Source of the DNA: an uncultured Bacilli bacterium
Lineage (GTDB): Bacteria > Bacillota_I > Bacilli_A > RF39 > UBA660
Reading direction: 5' to 3'
NCBI GenBank assembly: GCA_910585045.1
Contig: CAJUCD010000013.1
Span: 1 to 34,438, forward strand
Length of the DNA: 34,438 nucleotides
The position numbers and the translations under genes are program-made. Positions within the stretch are counted from its first letter, which is position 1, and each line of letters begins with the position of its first letter. Under the pieces are notes generated by a model. That model did not search any database. It was given only the letters and a program-made list of their open reading frames with translations, and was not told the DNA's origin. Of this stretch, positions 22,623 through 32,780 are shown piece by piece.

Positions 22623-25206
22623 AACTTCGAGGTTTTCCTGCATTTATTTCTGCTATTCTTAAAGCATCATCAATATTATAAGCCCCATTAAAATCAATTA
22701 ATTGGTGATATAATTCTGGATTACTTATGTTTGCTAAAATACTTGTCATATACTCTGGATAATTAGCTTTTATATATAATAAGTATTCTAAAATTCCACT
22801 TTTAGTTATTTCAAATACTATTCTATTCTCAATATTTTTTGGAACTAAGCCAATAAGTTTTAATAAGTCTCCATAATATTTACGGATGCGTAACATACGA
22901 ACTTCAAGACTAATATTATTATCATTTTTTATTTCATTTAATTCTTTCTCAGTAAGAAATATAATATTAAAATCAAAATCAGTTGAAACACAATTGTTTT
23001 TAGCCGCTATATGTTTTTCTTGTTTACTAAACCCACAATAAGGATAACCTTTTAAACCTGTAGCAACAAAACTTGGACGATTATAATTTTGTTTAGAATT
23101 AATTATAGCTTTAGCCATTAAGTTAGAAGTGTTAGAGCTTTTTGAAAATTGGCCATCAGAATAAAATAAATATTTTTTGTAATAATTCATTATTTCTGGT
23201 GTTAGAAGACCACGGTACATAACATAGATAAAAAATTCTATTGTTTCAGCATCAAATGGATCTTTACTATACATAGTTGAAAATATGTCATTTGTATTTA
23301 AGCCTGCATTAGCCATTTGTTGTTCATAATTATTAGCAAATATATCAAGTAATTTGCTATCCAAATTAGCTACTGCAATTGGGCCTAAAGTGCACATTAA
23401 ATCAATAATACTTTCGGGAATTTTTTCTAGTAAAAACTCTCTTAGCCCTTTATGAGATAATTCACAATGTTCTATAAAATATGCTTTATTTCCAAGATAA
23501 CAATACATTACTACAGTGAAAAATTCTTCATCTTCTAGCTTAGCTGATTCTTCTAAAATATGATGCCAATCTAATTTGTTTGTGTAAAACTTTTTTACTA
23601 AAGGTAAAATATTTTCTTTTTCAACAATAGAAGATAAATGATAAGCTTCAAAAATATTTAAACTATTTATTTTATCGGCGATATTATAAGATGGACATCT
23701 CATTTTATGACCAACTTCATTAGATAGCAATTTATTTTCAGGATTATTAATATTCTTAGTCGCTTCATAATAATAGTCTAATATTTCTTTTTTGATTATT
23801 GGGTCAGTAATTAGGTTAAGTAAAAGTAAAAATGTTGGCTTCCAACCAGGAAAATAATCTATTATACTATTTAAAATGTTTCTTATATATGAAAAACTTT
23901 TAGAAGCAATAAACCTTTCAAAAAAGGATTTTTGGGCTATATATTTTGCTTCTTTAAAGTATTCTAAAAGTATCTTTTCCTCATCAGCTTCATGAGAACT
24001 TAATTCATATTCTAAAAATCCAATTTGATATTTAGATGGTAAATTTTCAAAATTTGTATCTAAATAAGAGTTTTTCCCAGAGCTAAACATATAATTAATT
24101 AAAAATTCTTGACCATATGTAGCATGATTAACGCTATAATCGGCTAAAAAATCAGGTTTTATACTTTCCCTGTAAGCCATTACTGCTAAATCAAAATCTT
24201 TAGCATATAACTTATCTATCGAAATAAAAATATTTCTATAATATATTAAAGCTTCATAATGCTCATTTACTATAAGAGCTTCTGCTAAATATTTAACGTC
24301 TTGGAACCCTTGAGCTACAAGATTTTTTATTTCGTCCTCTGGAAATCTCCATTTTTTCGATTCAACACATAATAATAAAGCAGCTACATATTCCTTAACA
24401 TTATGTTTCCAACTTTGATAAACGTAAGTGAGACTAGTGTAATCTTTAGTATCTTTTTTTATTTCATCAGATGGTTCGTGATACTCTTTTTGGAATTCAC
24501 TTTCATAAAAATATGTTGAAGTTAAAGCATCAGAAATATCTTTTTTAGTTACAGATTTTTTAGTTAAACCTAAAGTTATTAAAATTAAAATTTCTTGAAA
24601 ATGCTCACGAATCAGATTAACATCTAATGCATATTTTCTTAATTCTTCTTTAAGTTCTAGTGAGACTTGATTATCTTCTAATATTGTAGCAATATCTTCA
24701 ATGATAAAGCTTATGATACTATTAATATTTATTCTATCATCAAGCATCTTTACTTTTAATTTATATTTGAAAATTTGATATCTAAATTTAGCAACTAATG
24801 CCGTAATAATATTAGAATTAGATGCTGTTTTTAGAATGCCATGATACATTTTTAATGTGTCTTCAAATTCAGTAGCAACTTCATTGTAATTAGAATCGTT
24901 AGCTTTAGTAGCAATACTTTCTAAATTCTCTTTAATTGTTTTAATTTGATTATTGGCAATTTCTTTAGCTCCGCCTTCTTTCATGTAAAATTCAAATAAA
25001 GCTGCAATTGTGGCTTTATCATTAGCTAATTCATCTGGCGAAATAGTCCCTAGTTTATTTTCATAAGAAATTATTTTAAGATTAAGATCTCTAATAAGGC
25101 CACTTAAAACACGAAAGAATTCATCATTTACTTCCCGTAGCCCACTTGTATTAATAATACTAGCTGTATCTTCAATACTTTTTTTAAAACTTGCAATATT
25201 ATACAT
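22621..25206 (-). CDS. Large unrecognised helical protein, 861 aa
   Basis: I do not recognise a family. The protein is long, soluble and appears alpha-helical throughout, with regular Leu/Ile/Tyr spacing like a helical-repeat scaffold; the repeat reading is inference. There is no signal peptide, membrane helix or P-loop. One Gly- and Cys-containing stretch (ATGLKGYPYCGFSKQEKHIAAK, residues about 723-744, cited by its key YPYCGF) breaks the helical pattern and could be a functional loop. GAGGGG lies 7 nt before the ATG. Its promoter has a perfect -35 and -10, so it is probably well expressed. It is transcribed alone and ends in its own terminator. It lies directly downstream of rpoC. Confidence 0.65.
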   Translation of the reverse strand: MYNIASFKKSIEDTASIINTSGLREVNDEFFRVLSGLIRDLNLKIISYENKLGTISPDELANDKATIAALFEFYMKEGGAKEIANNQIKTIKENLESIATKANDSNYNEVATEFEDTLKMYHGILKTASNSNIITALVAKFRYQIFKYKLKVKMLDDRININSIISFIIEDIATILEDNQVSLELKEELRKYALDVNLIREHFQEILILITLGLTKKSVTKKDISDALTSTYFYESEFQKEYHEPSDEIKKDTKDYTSLTYVYQSWKHNVKEYVAALLLCVESKKWRFPEDEIKNLVAQGFQDVKYLAEALIVNEHYEALIYYRNIFISIDKLYAKDFDLAVMAYRESIKPDFLADYSVNHATYGQEFLINYMFSSGKNSYLDTNFENLPSKYQIGFLEYELSSHEADEEKILLEYFKEAKYIAQKSFFERFIASKSFSYIRNILNSIIDYFPGWKPTFLLLLNLITDPIIKKEILDYYYEATKNINNPENKLLSNEVGHKMRCPSYNIADKINSLNIFEAYHLSSIVEKENILPLVKKFYTNKLDWHHILEESAKLEDEEFFTVVMYCYLGNKAYFIEHCELSHKGLREFLLEKIPESIIDLMCTLGPIAVANLDSKLLDIFANNYEQQMANAGLNTNDIFSTMYSKDPFDAETIEFFIYVMYRGLLTPEIMNYYKKYLFYSDGQFSKSSNTSNLMAKAIINSKQNYNRPSFVATGLKGYPYCGFSKQEKHIAAKNNCVSTDFDFNIIFLTEKELNEIKNDNNISLEVRMLRIRKYYGDLLKLIGLVPKNIENRIVFEITKSGILEYLLYIKANYPEYMTSILANISNPELYHQLIDFNGAYNIDDALRIAEINAGKPRS

Positions 25207-25243
25207 GTAAAACCCCTCTTTGTTTCAAAAGTTATTGTTTGGT

Positions 25244-25273
25244 ATTATAACATATTCATCCTTCCATTGTCAA
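25244..25273 (-). promoter_or_regulatory. Strong promoter of the 861-aa gene
   Basis: Perfect TTGACA (25268-25273), an 18-bp spacer, and perfect TATAAT (25244-25249) with an extended TG on the minus strand. Confidence 0.8.
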
Positions 25274-25298
25274 TTTTAGATTTTTAATTAATTTTAGC

Positions 25299-25330
25299 AA
25301 AAAAAGAAAGTGATTATTCTTCACTTTCTT
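25299..25330 (-). terminator. Intrinsic terminator of rpoC, starting inside the gene
   Basis: A perfect 10-bp stem (25321-25330 and 25304-25313) with a 7-nt loop holding the stop codon TAA, followed by seven T (25299-25305) on the minus strand. The 5' arm is the last three codons of rpoC. Confidence 0.9.
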
Positions 25331-28300
25331 CATCTATTTCTTCAATTTCTGGAGTGCTTTCTTCATCATCTAAAGATTCAAATTCTTCGATAGGAGTTAT
25401 TGTTTCTTCTTGATTATCAATAACTGTATCTTCTCCATCTTCTAATAATTTATCTTCTAAAAATTCTGAAGCGTCATCTTCCATGAACTCTTTTTCAAGT
25501 AAGATATCAATATCATTATATTCTTTAGCACCTGTTCCAGCTGGAATAAGTTTACCAATAATAACATTTTCTTTTAAACCTCTTAAATGGTCAACTTTTC
25601 CTTTAATTGCAGCATCAGTTAAAACTCTTGTTGTTTCTTGGAAAGATGCAGCAGATAAGTAACTGTCAGTTTCTAATGATGATTTAGTAATACCAAGCAT
25701 AATTGGACGGCCTGTTGCAGGAATACCACCACGTAAGATTACTGGTCTATTTCCTTCTGTAAAGTCATGTAACGAAACAGTTAAGCCTTCAACAAATTCA
25801 GTATCGCCACCATCAACGATTCTTACTTTATTAATCATACGTTTAACAATAATTTCAACGTGTTTATCATTAATATCAACACCTTGTAATTTGTAAACAG
25901 ATTGAATTTCTTTTAAGATATATTCCTCAGCAGTAAGAGGATCTGTAACTGCAAGCAATTCTTTTGGAGCGATTGAACCTTCAGTAAGCTTTTGACCTGC
26001 TACAACTATATCTCCTTCTTCAACACGTAATTTTGTATTGTAGTTAGTGATATGTTCACGAACACCTGCTTCATTTTCAACCACAACTTTATGTTTGCCA
26101 CCTTGATCTTCAATATGGATAACTTTACCATTAATCTCAGATACTGTTGCTTTATATTTTGGAGTACGAGCTTCAAATAGTTCTTCAACACGAGGAAGAC
26201 CTTGAGTGATATCATCACCACCTGCAACACCACCTGTATGGAATGTACGCATAGTAAGCTGAGTACCTGGTTCTCCAATTGATTGAGCTGCCATAATACC
26301 TACAGCTTCACCAGTTTCTACAAGGTTTCCAGTAGCTAAGTTACGTCCATAACATTTTTGACAAACACCATTACGGCTCTTACATGTTAAGACACTTCTA
26401 ATTTCAACTTTTTTAACACCTGCTTTAATAATTTTAGCAGCAATGTTTTCAGTTATCATTTCATCTTTTTCTACAATTACTTCTTTAGTTTCTGGATGTA
26501 AAACTTTTTTAGCAGTATATCTTCCTAAAATACGTTCACCTAGTGATTCAATTATAGCGCCATCTTTATCGTTTACTAAATCGTAAACTTCAACACCAGC
26601 GATAGCTCCACAATCAAATTCTCTAACAATTATATCTTGAGCAACATCAACTAAACGTCTTGTTAAGTATCCTGAGTCTGCTGTACGTAACGCAGTATCA
26701 GCTGAACCTTTTCTAGAACCGTGAGTTGATAAGAAGAATTCAGATACATCTAACCCTTCGATAAAACATGATGTAATTGGAATTTCAACAGTAGAACCAT
26801 CTGGTTTAGCCATCAAACCACGCATACCAGCAAGTTGAGTAAAGTTAGAAATAGAACCACGAGCATTTGAGTTCATCATCATGAATATTGGGTTATCAAA
26901 ATCATTAGCAGATATTTGTTGTAATTCTTTTTTAACTTCATCATTAGCTTCTGTCCAAATTTCAATAACACTATTATAACGTTCTTCATCAGTAATTAAA
27001 CCACGTTTAAATTGCTTATTTACTTTCTCAACTTTAGCTTTAGCATTTTCAATGATTTCACCTTTTTTAGAACTACGAACAATGTCTGATACTGAAACAG
27101 TAATACCTGCCACAGTAGAATATTTAAATCCTAAATCTTTTAATTTATCAAGCATAATTGATGTTTCAGTAGTTTTATATCTTTTAAATACTTGAGCAAT
27201 TAACCATTCTAATGTTTTCTTAACAAATGGTTTTGGTTTTTCAATATTTGAAACAGCTTCAGGAATATTTTGACCCATTTCTATAAAATATTTATTTGGA
27301 GTAATACCTTCAATGTTTTCTTTAGTTCCTTCGTTTACATAAGGGAAGGAATCTGGAAGTATTTCATTAAAGATTATTTTACCAACTGTTGTAACTAAAT
27401 ATTTGTCTAATTGTTCTTCTGTAAATAATTTGTATTTAAATGATTTTACTGGAATAACAATTCTAGTATGTAAAGTAATTTCACGACGTTCATAAGCCAT
27501 TAAAGCTTCATTAGCATTTTTATATACCTTACCTTCATTTGGCTCACCATCTTTTTCAATAGTTAGGTAACAGTTACCTAAAACCATATCTTGAGATGGA
27601 GTAACAATTGGTTTACCATCTTTAGGATTTAAGATGTTGCTAGCTGATAACATTAATATACGAGCTTCAGCTTTAGCTTCTTCAGATAATGGTATATGAA
27701 CTGCCATTTGGTCACCGTCGAAGTCAGCATTAAATCCTGTACAAACAAGTGGGTGCAAGCGAATAGCTTTACCACCAACTAATTTTGGTTCGAATGCTTG
27801 AATACCAAGTCTATGTAGAGTTGGAGCACGGTTTAATAGTACTGGATGTTCAGTTATAACATCTTCAACAATGTCCCAAACACATTCATCTCGTGAATCA
27901 ATTAATTTTTTAGCTCCTTTAATGTTATGAGCTAAACCTCTTTCAACTAAACCATGAATTACATGTGGTTTAAATAATTCAAGAGCCATTTCTTTTGGAA
28001 TACCACATTGGTACATTTTTAAGTTTGGACCAACTACGATAACAGAACGACCTGAATAGTCAACACGTTTACCTAATAAGTTTTGACGGAAACGACCTTG
28101 TTTACCTTTTAACATGCTAGATAAACTTTTAAGAGGGCGATTACCAGCAGCAGTAATACTACGACCACGACGTCCATTATCAAATAACGAATCTACTGCT
28201 TCTTGAAGCATACGTTTCTCATTTTGAACGATTATAGTTGGTGCGCCTAATTCTAATAATTTTCTTAAACGATTATTACGATTAATAATACGACGATATA

Positions 28301-29069
28301 AATCATTTAAGTCACTAGTAGCAAAACGACCACCATCAAGTTGAATCATTGGACGTAATTCTGGTGGAATAACTGGTAAAACATCAAGAATCATCCATTC
28401 AGGTCTATTGCCTGATTCTTGGAAAGCTACAAGACAATCTAATCTTTTTACTAAACGAATTCTCTTTTGACCAGTAGCATTTTCAAGTTCAGCACGTAAG
28501 TCCTCTACTTCTTTATCTAAATCAACTTGGCTTAATAATTCTTTTATAGCCTCAGCACCCATACCTACTTTGAAAGTATTACCATATTTTTCATAATAAG
28601 CACGATACTCTTTATCAGATAATGTTTGTTTCTTTTCTAATGGAGCATTACCTGGTTCTATAACTACATAACTTACAAAATATAATACTTCTTCTAGATC
28701 TCTTGGACTCATATCTAGAACTAAGCCCATTTTTGATGGTACACCTTTAAAAAACCAGATGTGAGAACATGGAGCAGCTAGTTCAATATGCCCCATTCTC
28801 TCACGACGAACACGTGATTTTGTAACTTCAACGCCACAACGATCACAAACAACATTTTTATATCTTAGTCTTTTATATTTACCACAAGAACATTCATAAT
28901 CTTTGGTAGGTCCAAAAATACGTTCACAGAATAAGCCTCCACGTTCAGGTTTTAAAGTACGATAATTGATAGTTTCAGGCTTTTCTACTTCACCATAAGA
29001 CCAACTACGAATTTTCTCTGGTGATGCTATACCTATTTTAATACCTTTAAAATTATTAACATCTATCAT
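25314..29069 (-). CDS. rpoC: RNA polymerase subunit beta-prime (RpoC)
   Basis: This is the largest subunit of RNA polymerase and carries the catalytic magnesium. NADFDGDQMA has Asp449, Asp451 and Asp453. The N-terminal zinc site uses Cys60, Cys62, Cys75 and Cys78; the second uses Cys820, Cys896, Cys903 and Cys906. The bridge-helix and trigger-loop region is intact (GEPGTQLTMRTFHTGGVAGG). Length is 1251 aa, a little above B. subtilis (1199), largely through a C-terminal tail of about 65 residues rich in Glu and Asp. AGGTG lies 7 nt before the ATG. It starts 3 bases after rpoB, so the two are cotranscribed and coupled. Confidence 0.97.
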   Translation of the reverse strand: MIDVNNFKGIKIGIASPEKIRSWSYGEVEKPETINYRTLKPERGGLFCERIFGPTKDYECSCGKYKRLRYKNVVCDRCGVEVTKSRVRRERMGHIELAAPCSHIWFFKGVPSKMGLVLDMSPRDLEEVLYFVSYVVIEPGNAPLEKKQTLSDKEYRAYYEKYGNTFKVGMGAEAIKELLSQVDLDKEVEDLRAELENATGQKRIRLVKRLDCLVAFQESGNRPEWMILDVLPVIPPELRPMIQLDGGRFATSDLNDLYRRIINRNNRLRKLLELGAPTIIVQNEKRMLQEAVDSLFDNGRRGRSITAAGNRPLKSLSSMLKGKQGRFRQNLLGKRVDYSGRSVIVVGPNLKMYQCGIPKEMALELFKPHVIHGLVERGLAHNIKGAKKLIDSRDECVWDIVEDVITEHPVLLNRAPTLHRLGIQAFEPKLVGGKAIRLHPLVCTGFNADFDGDQMAVHIPLSEEAKAEARILMLSASNILNPKDGKPIVTPSQDMVLGNCYLTIEKDGEPNEGKVYKNANEALMAYERREITLHTRIVIPVKSFKYKLFTEEQLDKYLVTTVGKIIFNEILPDSFPYVNEGTKENIEGITPNKYFIEMGQNIPEAVSNIEKPKPFVKKTLEWLIAQVFKRYKTTETSIMLDKLKDLGFKYSTVAGITVSVSDIVRSSKKGEIIENAKAKVEKVNKQFKRGLITDEERYNSVIEIWTEANDEVKKELQQISANDFDNPIFMMMNSNARGSISNFTQLAGMRGLMAKPDGSTVEIPITSCFIEGLDVSEFFLSTHGSRKGSADTALRTADSGYLTRRLVDVAQDIIVREFDCGAIAGVEVYDLVNDKDGAIIESLGERILGRYTAKKVLHPETKEVIVEKDEMITENIAAKIIKAGVKKVEIRSVLTCKSRNGVCQKCYGRNLATGNLVETGEAVGIMAAQSIGEPGTQLTMRTFHTGGVAGGDDITQGLPRVEELFEARTPKYKATVSEINGKVIHIEDQGGKHKVVVENEAGVREHITNYNTKLRVEEGDIVVAGQKLTEGSIAPKELLAVTDPLTAEEYILKEIQSVYKLQGVDINDKHVEIIVKRMINKVRIVDGGDTEFVEGLTVSLHDFTEGNRPVILRGGIPATGRPIMLGITKSSLETDSYLSAASFQETTRVLTDAAIKGKVDHLRGLKENVIIGKLIPAGTGAKEYNDIDILLEKEFMEDDASEFLEDKLLEDGEDTVIDNQEETITPIEEFESLDDEESTPEIEEIDEESEE

Positions 29070-29072
29070 GAT

Positions 29073-32000
29073 CTACACCTCACCCTCAAAGTCTTCTTCT
29101 TCAATTTCTTCTAAATCTATATCATCAGCTTCTTCATCGCCTTCATAATCTTCTTCAGGCATTTCAATGCTTTCATTTTTGATTTCGATTTCACCATCAC
29201 GAATACTTGCTTCAGCATCTATTTCTTCAATTTTTAAATTGTCTTCTTTTTCTTCTTCTTCCTCTAATTCTTTAAATTCAATGATATTATCTTCATTATC
29301 TATGATTTGCATATCTAAACCTAAAGCTTGGAATTCTTTAATTAATACTCTAAATGATTCTGGTACACCAGCTTGATTTACTGTTTTACCTTTTACTAGA
29401 GCTTCATAAACTTTAACACGTCCTATTATATCATCAGCTTTTACTGTTAAGATTTCTTGTAAAACATGAGCAGCACCATAAGCATATAATGCCCAAACTT
29501 CCATTTCACCAAAACGTTGACCACCAAATTGAGCTTTACCTCCTAATGGTTGTTGAGTTACTAATGAATAAGGTCCAGTAGCACGAGCATGTAATTTATC
29601 ATCAACCATGTGATGTAATTTTAACATGTACATAACACCTACAGAAATTCTTTGATCAAATGGCTCGCCAGTTCTACCATTATAAAGAACAGTTTTACCA
29701 TCTTTTTCCATACCAGCACTAGCCATTTCTTCTTGAATATCTTCCCAAGTGGCACTGTCAAATACTGGTGTAGCATAATGACATCCTTGAAGTTTTCCAG
29801 CCATTCCTAAGTGTAACTCTAAAATCTGACCGATGTTCATACGAGAAGGAACTCCAAGAGGATTTAGCATAACGTCTACTGGTTTACCATTTGGCATGTA
29901 TGGCATATCTTCTTCTGGTAAAACAAGAGAAATAACACCTTTATTACCATGACGACCAGACATTTTGTCACCAACTTGGATTTTACGTTTTTGAATAATA
30001 TATACACGAATAACTTTTGATACACCAGCTGGTAATTCATCACTATTTTCTTTAGTGTAAACTTTAACATCATGAACAATACCTGCTGCTCCATGTTCAA
30101 CACGAAGTGATGTATCTCTTACTTCACGAGTTTTTTCACCAAAGATAGCATGTAAAAGTTTTTCTTCACTAGTAAGTTCTTGAACACCTTTAGGAGTAAC
30201 TTTTCCAACTAAGATATCGCCTTCTTTAACCTCAGTACCAATTCTTACGATTCCGTTAGAATCTAAGTTTTTACGAGCTTCTTCGCCGACATTTGGAATA
30301 TCTCTAGTAATTTCTTCTGGTCCAAGTTTAGTATCACGACAATCAATATCATAATGGTCAATATGTAAACTAGTATAAACATCATCTTTAACTAATTTTT
30401 CATTTAAGATTACTGCATCTTCATAATTGTAACCATTGAATGTCATGAATGCAACAGTCATATTTTTTCCTAAAGCAAGTTCGCCTTTTTCAGTAGAAGG
30501 ACCATCAGCGATTACCTCACCACGATGAACTTTCTCGCCTTTTTTAACTAAAGGATGATGATTTAGTGCAGTAGATGCATTAGTTCTTTCAAAATCAGCT
30601 AAATAATAAGTATCTTTGCCTTTAGCATTTTTAACAATAATCTTTTTACCATCTGCATACTCTACAACACCATCTGCTTTACAAACGACAGTTGAACCAG
30701 AATCACGAGCAGCGATATTTTCAACACCTGTTCCAACAATTGGTGCTTCACTAGTAAGTAGAGGCACTGCTTGACGTTGCATGTTGGCACCCATTAGGGT
30801 ACGGTTAGCATCGTCATATTCAAGGAATGGAATACAAGATGTAGTAATTGCAACAATTTGACTAGGCGCTACGTCAACATAGTTAACATTTTCTTTCTTA
30901 ACCATAACGTTATCGCCATTTAAACGACATAAAATCTCATCATTTGCAATATTATTATCTTTATCTAATTTAACTGTTGCTTGAGAAATGTAATAATCAT
31001 GTTCTTCATCAGCAGTCATATATACTATTTCATCAGTAACTTTACCATCTTTAACTTTACGATATGGAGTCATAATGAAACCATATTCATTTATTTTAGC
31101 GTATCCTGCTAAAGATGTTATAAGACCGATATTTTGACCTTCTGGAGATTCGATTGGACAAATACGACCATAGTGTGAAGCATTAACGTCACGAACATCC
31201 ATACCAGCACGATCTCTTGATAAACCTCCAGGTCCAAGAGAAGATAAACGTCTCTTATCTGTAAGCTCAGCGATTGGATTAATTTGATCCATGAATTTTG
31301 ATAATTGTGAAGAACCAAAGAATTCTTTTAAAGCTGCTGTAACTGGTCTAATATTGATTAATGTTTTAGGTGTTACAGAGTCAAGTTCTTGAGTGGTCAT
31401 ACGTTCACGAATAACACGTTCCATTCTTGACATACCAGTTCTAAAAATGTTTTGAATTAATTCCCCTACTTGACGTACACGACGATTTCCTAAGTTATCT
31501 ATTTCATCTGTGTTACCAATATTATCATGTAAATTTAGATAATATGATACAGAGGCATAAATATCTGGAATAGTAAGACGTCTAACATCTGTACTTTGGT
31601 CATTACCAATAATTTTTATTACACGCTCTGGATTTTCTTTATCGTATACTAAAACTTCTTGAATTTTATCATATTCATCAAGTTCTTCATTAATAATTGT
31701 TTTCTTTAAATTATAACCATTTGCAAATATTGGTTTTAGTGTATCTAGTATTTCTTTAGTTACAACAGTACCTTTTTTAGCTACTATTTCTTTACCATCT
31801 TTAATATCTTCAGCTAAAGTACAACCAAGTAAACGATCTAAAACATTTAATTTTTTATTAAATTTATAGCGTCCTACTTTAGCTAGGTCGTAACGGAAAC
31901 GATCAAAGAATCTAGTTACTAATTGGTTTTTGCTTGAATCTAATGTAGCTGGTTCGCCTGGTCTTAATTTTTCATAAATTTCAATTAAAGCTTCATCAGT

Positions 32001-32684
32001 ATTTCTAGTACTATCTTTATCAATAGTATTAGTTATGTAGTCATTTTCACCAAACACTTCATATATTTCTTCATCACTAGACAAACCTAGTGCACGTAAA
32101 AATGTAGTTATTGGAACTTTTCTTGTACGATCAATTCTAACATACATTATATTACGAGCATCTACTTCATATTCTAACCATGTACCTTTATTAGGTATAA
32201 CTTCACCAGTAATTATACGACGACCATTTTTATCTATTTCACGTTTAAAATAAATAGATGGACTTCTAACTAATTGTGAGACAATAACACGCTCAGCACC
32301 ATTAATAATAAATGTTCCGGCATCTGTCATTAAAGGCATATCGCCTAAGAATATTTCTTGCTCTTTTACTTCACCTGTTTCGTGAATAAATACTCTTGCT
32401 TGAACCTTTAATGGAGCAGCGTAGTTTACCATACGCTCTTTTGCTTCTTTAATAGAATATCTAGGTACGTCAAAAGAATACTCACCAAATTCTAGCGAAA
32501 TATTACCTGTAAAAGACTCAACTGGGAATAAGTCTTCAAATACCTCTTTAATTCCTTCTTCTAGAAATTCTTGATAACTCTTTTTTTGAATCTCTAGTAA
32601 ATCTTGCAACTCCATAGTATTGCGTGACCTAGAGAAGGTTCTTCTTTCTCTATGGTCTCCAAATTTTTCAACTTTATAAGCCAC
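29073..32684 (-). CDS. rpoB: RNA polymerase subunit beta (RpoB)
   Basis: This is the second-largest RNA polymerase subunit, the target of rifampicin. The family signatures are complete, including MSGRHGNKGVIS (from Met908) and the rifampicin pocket FFGSSQLSKFMDQ through LGPGGLSRDRAG. In that pocket Lys463 stands where E. coli has Gln513 and Asp476 where E. coli has His526; both are classical resistance positions. Ser481 and Arg479 (E. coli 531 and 529) are unchanged. The last 74 residues are an acidic tail. The start is GTG at 32684, with GGGGTGA 6 nt upstream and a normal RpoB N terminus. It follows an RsmC-like gene and precedes rpoC by 3 bases. Confidence 0.97.
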   Translation of the reverse strand: MAYKVEKFGDHRERRTFSRSRNTMELQDLLEIQKKSYQEFLEEGIKEVFEDLFPVESFTGNISLEFGEYSFDVPRYSIKEAKERMVNYAAPLKVQARVFIHETGEVKEQEIFLGDMPLMTDAGTFIINGAERVIVSQLVRSPSIYFKREIDKNGRRIITGEVIPNKGTWLEYEVDARNIMYVRIDRTRKVPITTFLRALGLSSDEEIYEVFGENDYITNTIDKDSTRNTDEALIEIYEKLRPGEPATLDSSKNQLVTRFFDRFRYDLAKVGRYKFNKKLNVLDRLLGCTLAEDIKDGKEIVAKKGTVVTKEILDTLKPIFANGYNLKKTIINEELDEYDKIQEVLVYDKENPERVIKIIGNDQSTDVRRLTIPDIYASVSYYLNLHDNIGNTDEIDNLGNRRVRQVGELIQNIFRTGMSRMERVIRERMTTQELDSVTPKTLINIRPVTAALKEFFGSSQLSKFMDQINPIAELTDKRRLSSLGPGGLSRDRAGMDVRDVNASHYGRICPIESPEGQNIGLITSLAGYAKINEYGFIMTPYRKVKDGKVTDEIVYMTADEEHDYYISQATVKLDKDNNIANDEILCRLNGDNVMVKKENVNYVDVAPSQIVAITTSCIPFLEYDDANRTLMGANMQRQAVPLLTSEAPIVGTGVENIAARDSGSTVVCKADGVVEYADGKKIIVKNAKGKDTYYLADFERTNASTALNHHPLVKKGEKVHRGEVIADGPSTEKGELALGKNMTVAFMTFNGYNYEDAVILNEKLVKDDVYTSLHIDHYDIDCRDTKLGPEEITRDIPNVGEEARKNLDSNGIVRIGTEVKEGDILVGKVTPKGVQELTSEEKLLHAIFGEKTREVRDTSLRVEHGAAGIVHDVKVYTKENSDELPAGVSKVIRVYIIQKRKIQVGDKMSGRHGNKGVISLVLPEEDMPYMPNGKPVDVMLNPLGVPSRMNIGQILELHLGMAGKLQGCHYATPVFDSATWEDIQEEMASAGMEKDGKTVLYNGRTGEPFDQRISVGVMYMLKLHHMVDDKLHARATGPYSLVTQQPLGGKAQFGGQRFGEMEVWALYAYGAAHVLQEILTVKADDIIGRVKVYEALVKGKTVNQAGVPESFRVLIKEFQALGLDMQIIDNEDNIIEFKELEEEEEKEDNLKIEEIDAEASIRDGEIEIKNESIEMPEEDYEGDEEADDIDLEEIEEEDFEGEV

Positions 32685-32780
32685 GATTTCACCCCAATAT
32701 CTAATAATTTTTAGTGCTCATTTAAAGAAAAAAACAAATACGTCACCAATTTAAAATTTTAGCAGTATATTCTTCTGATG

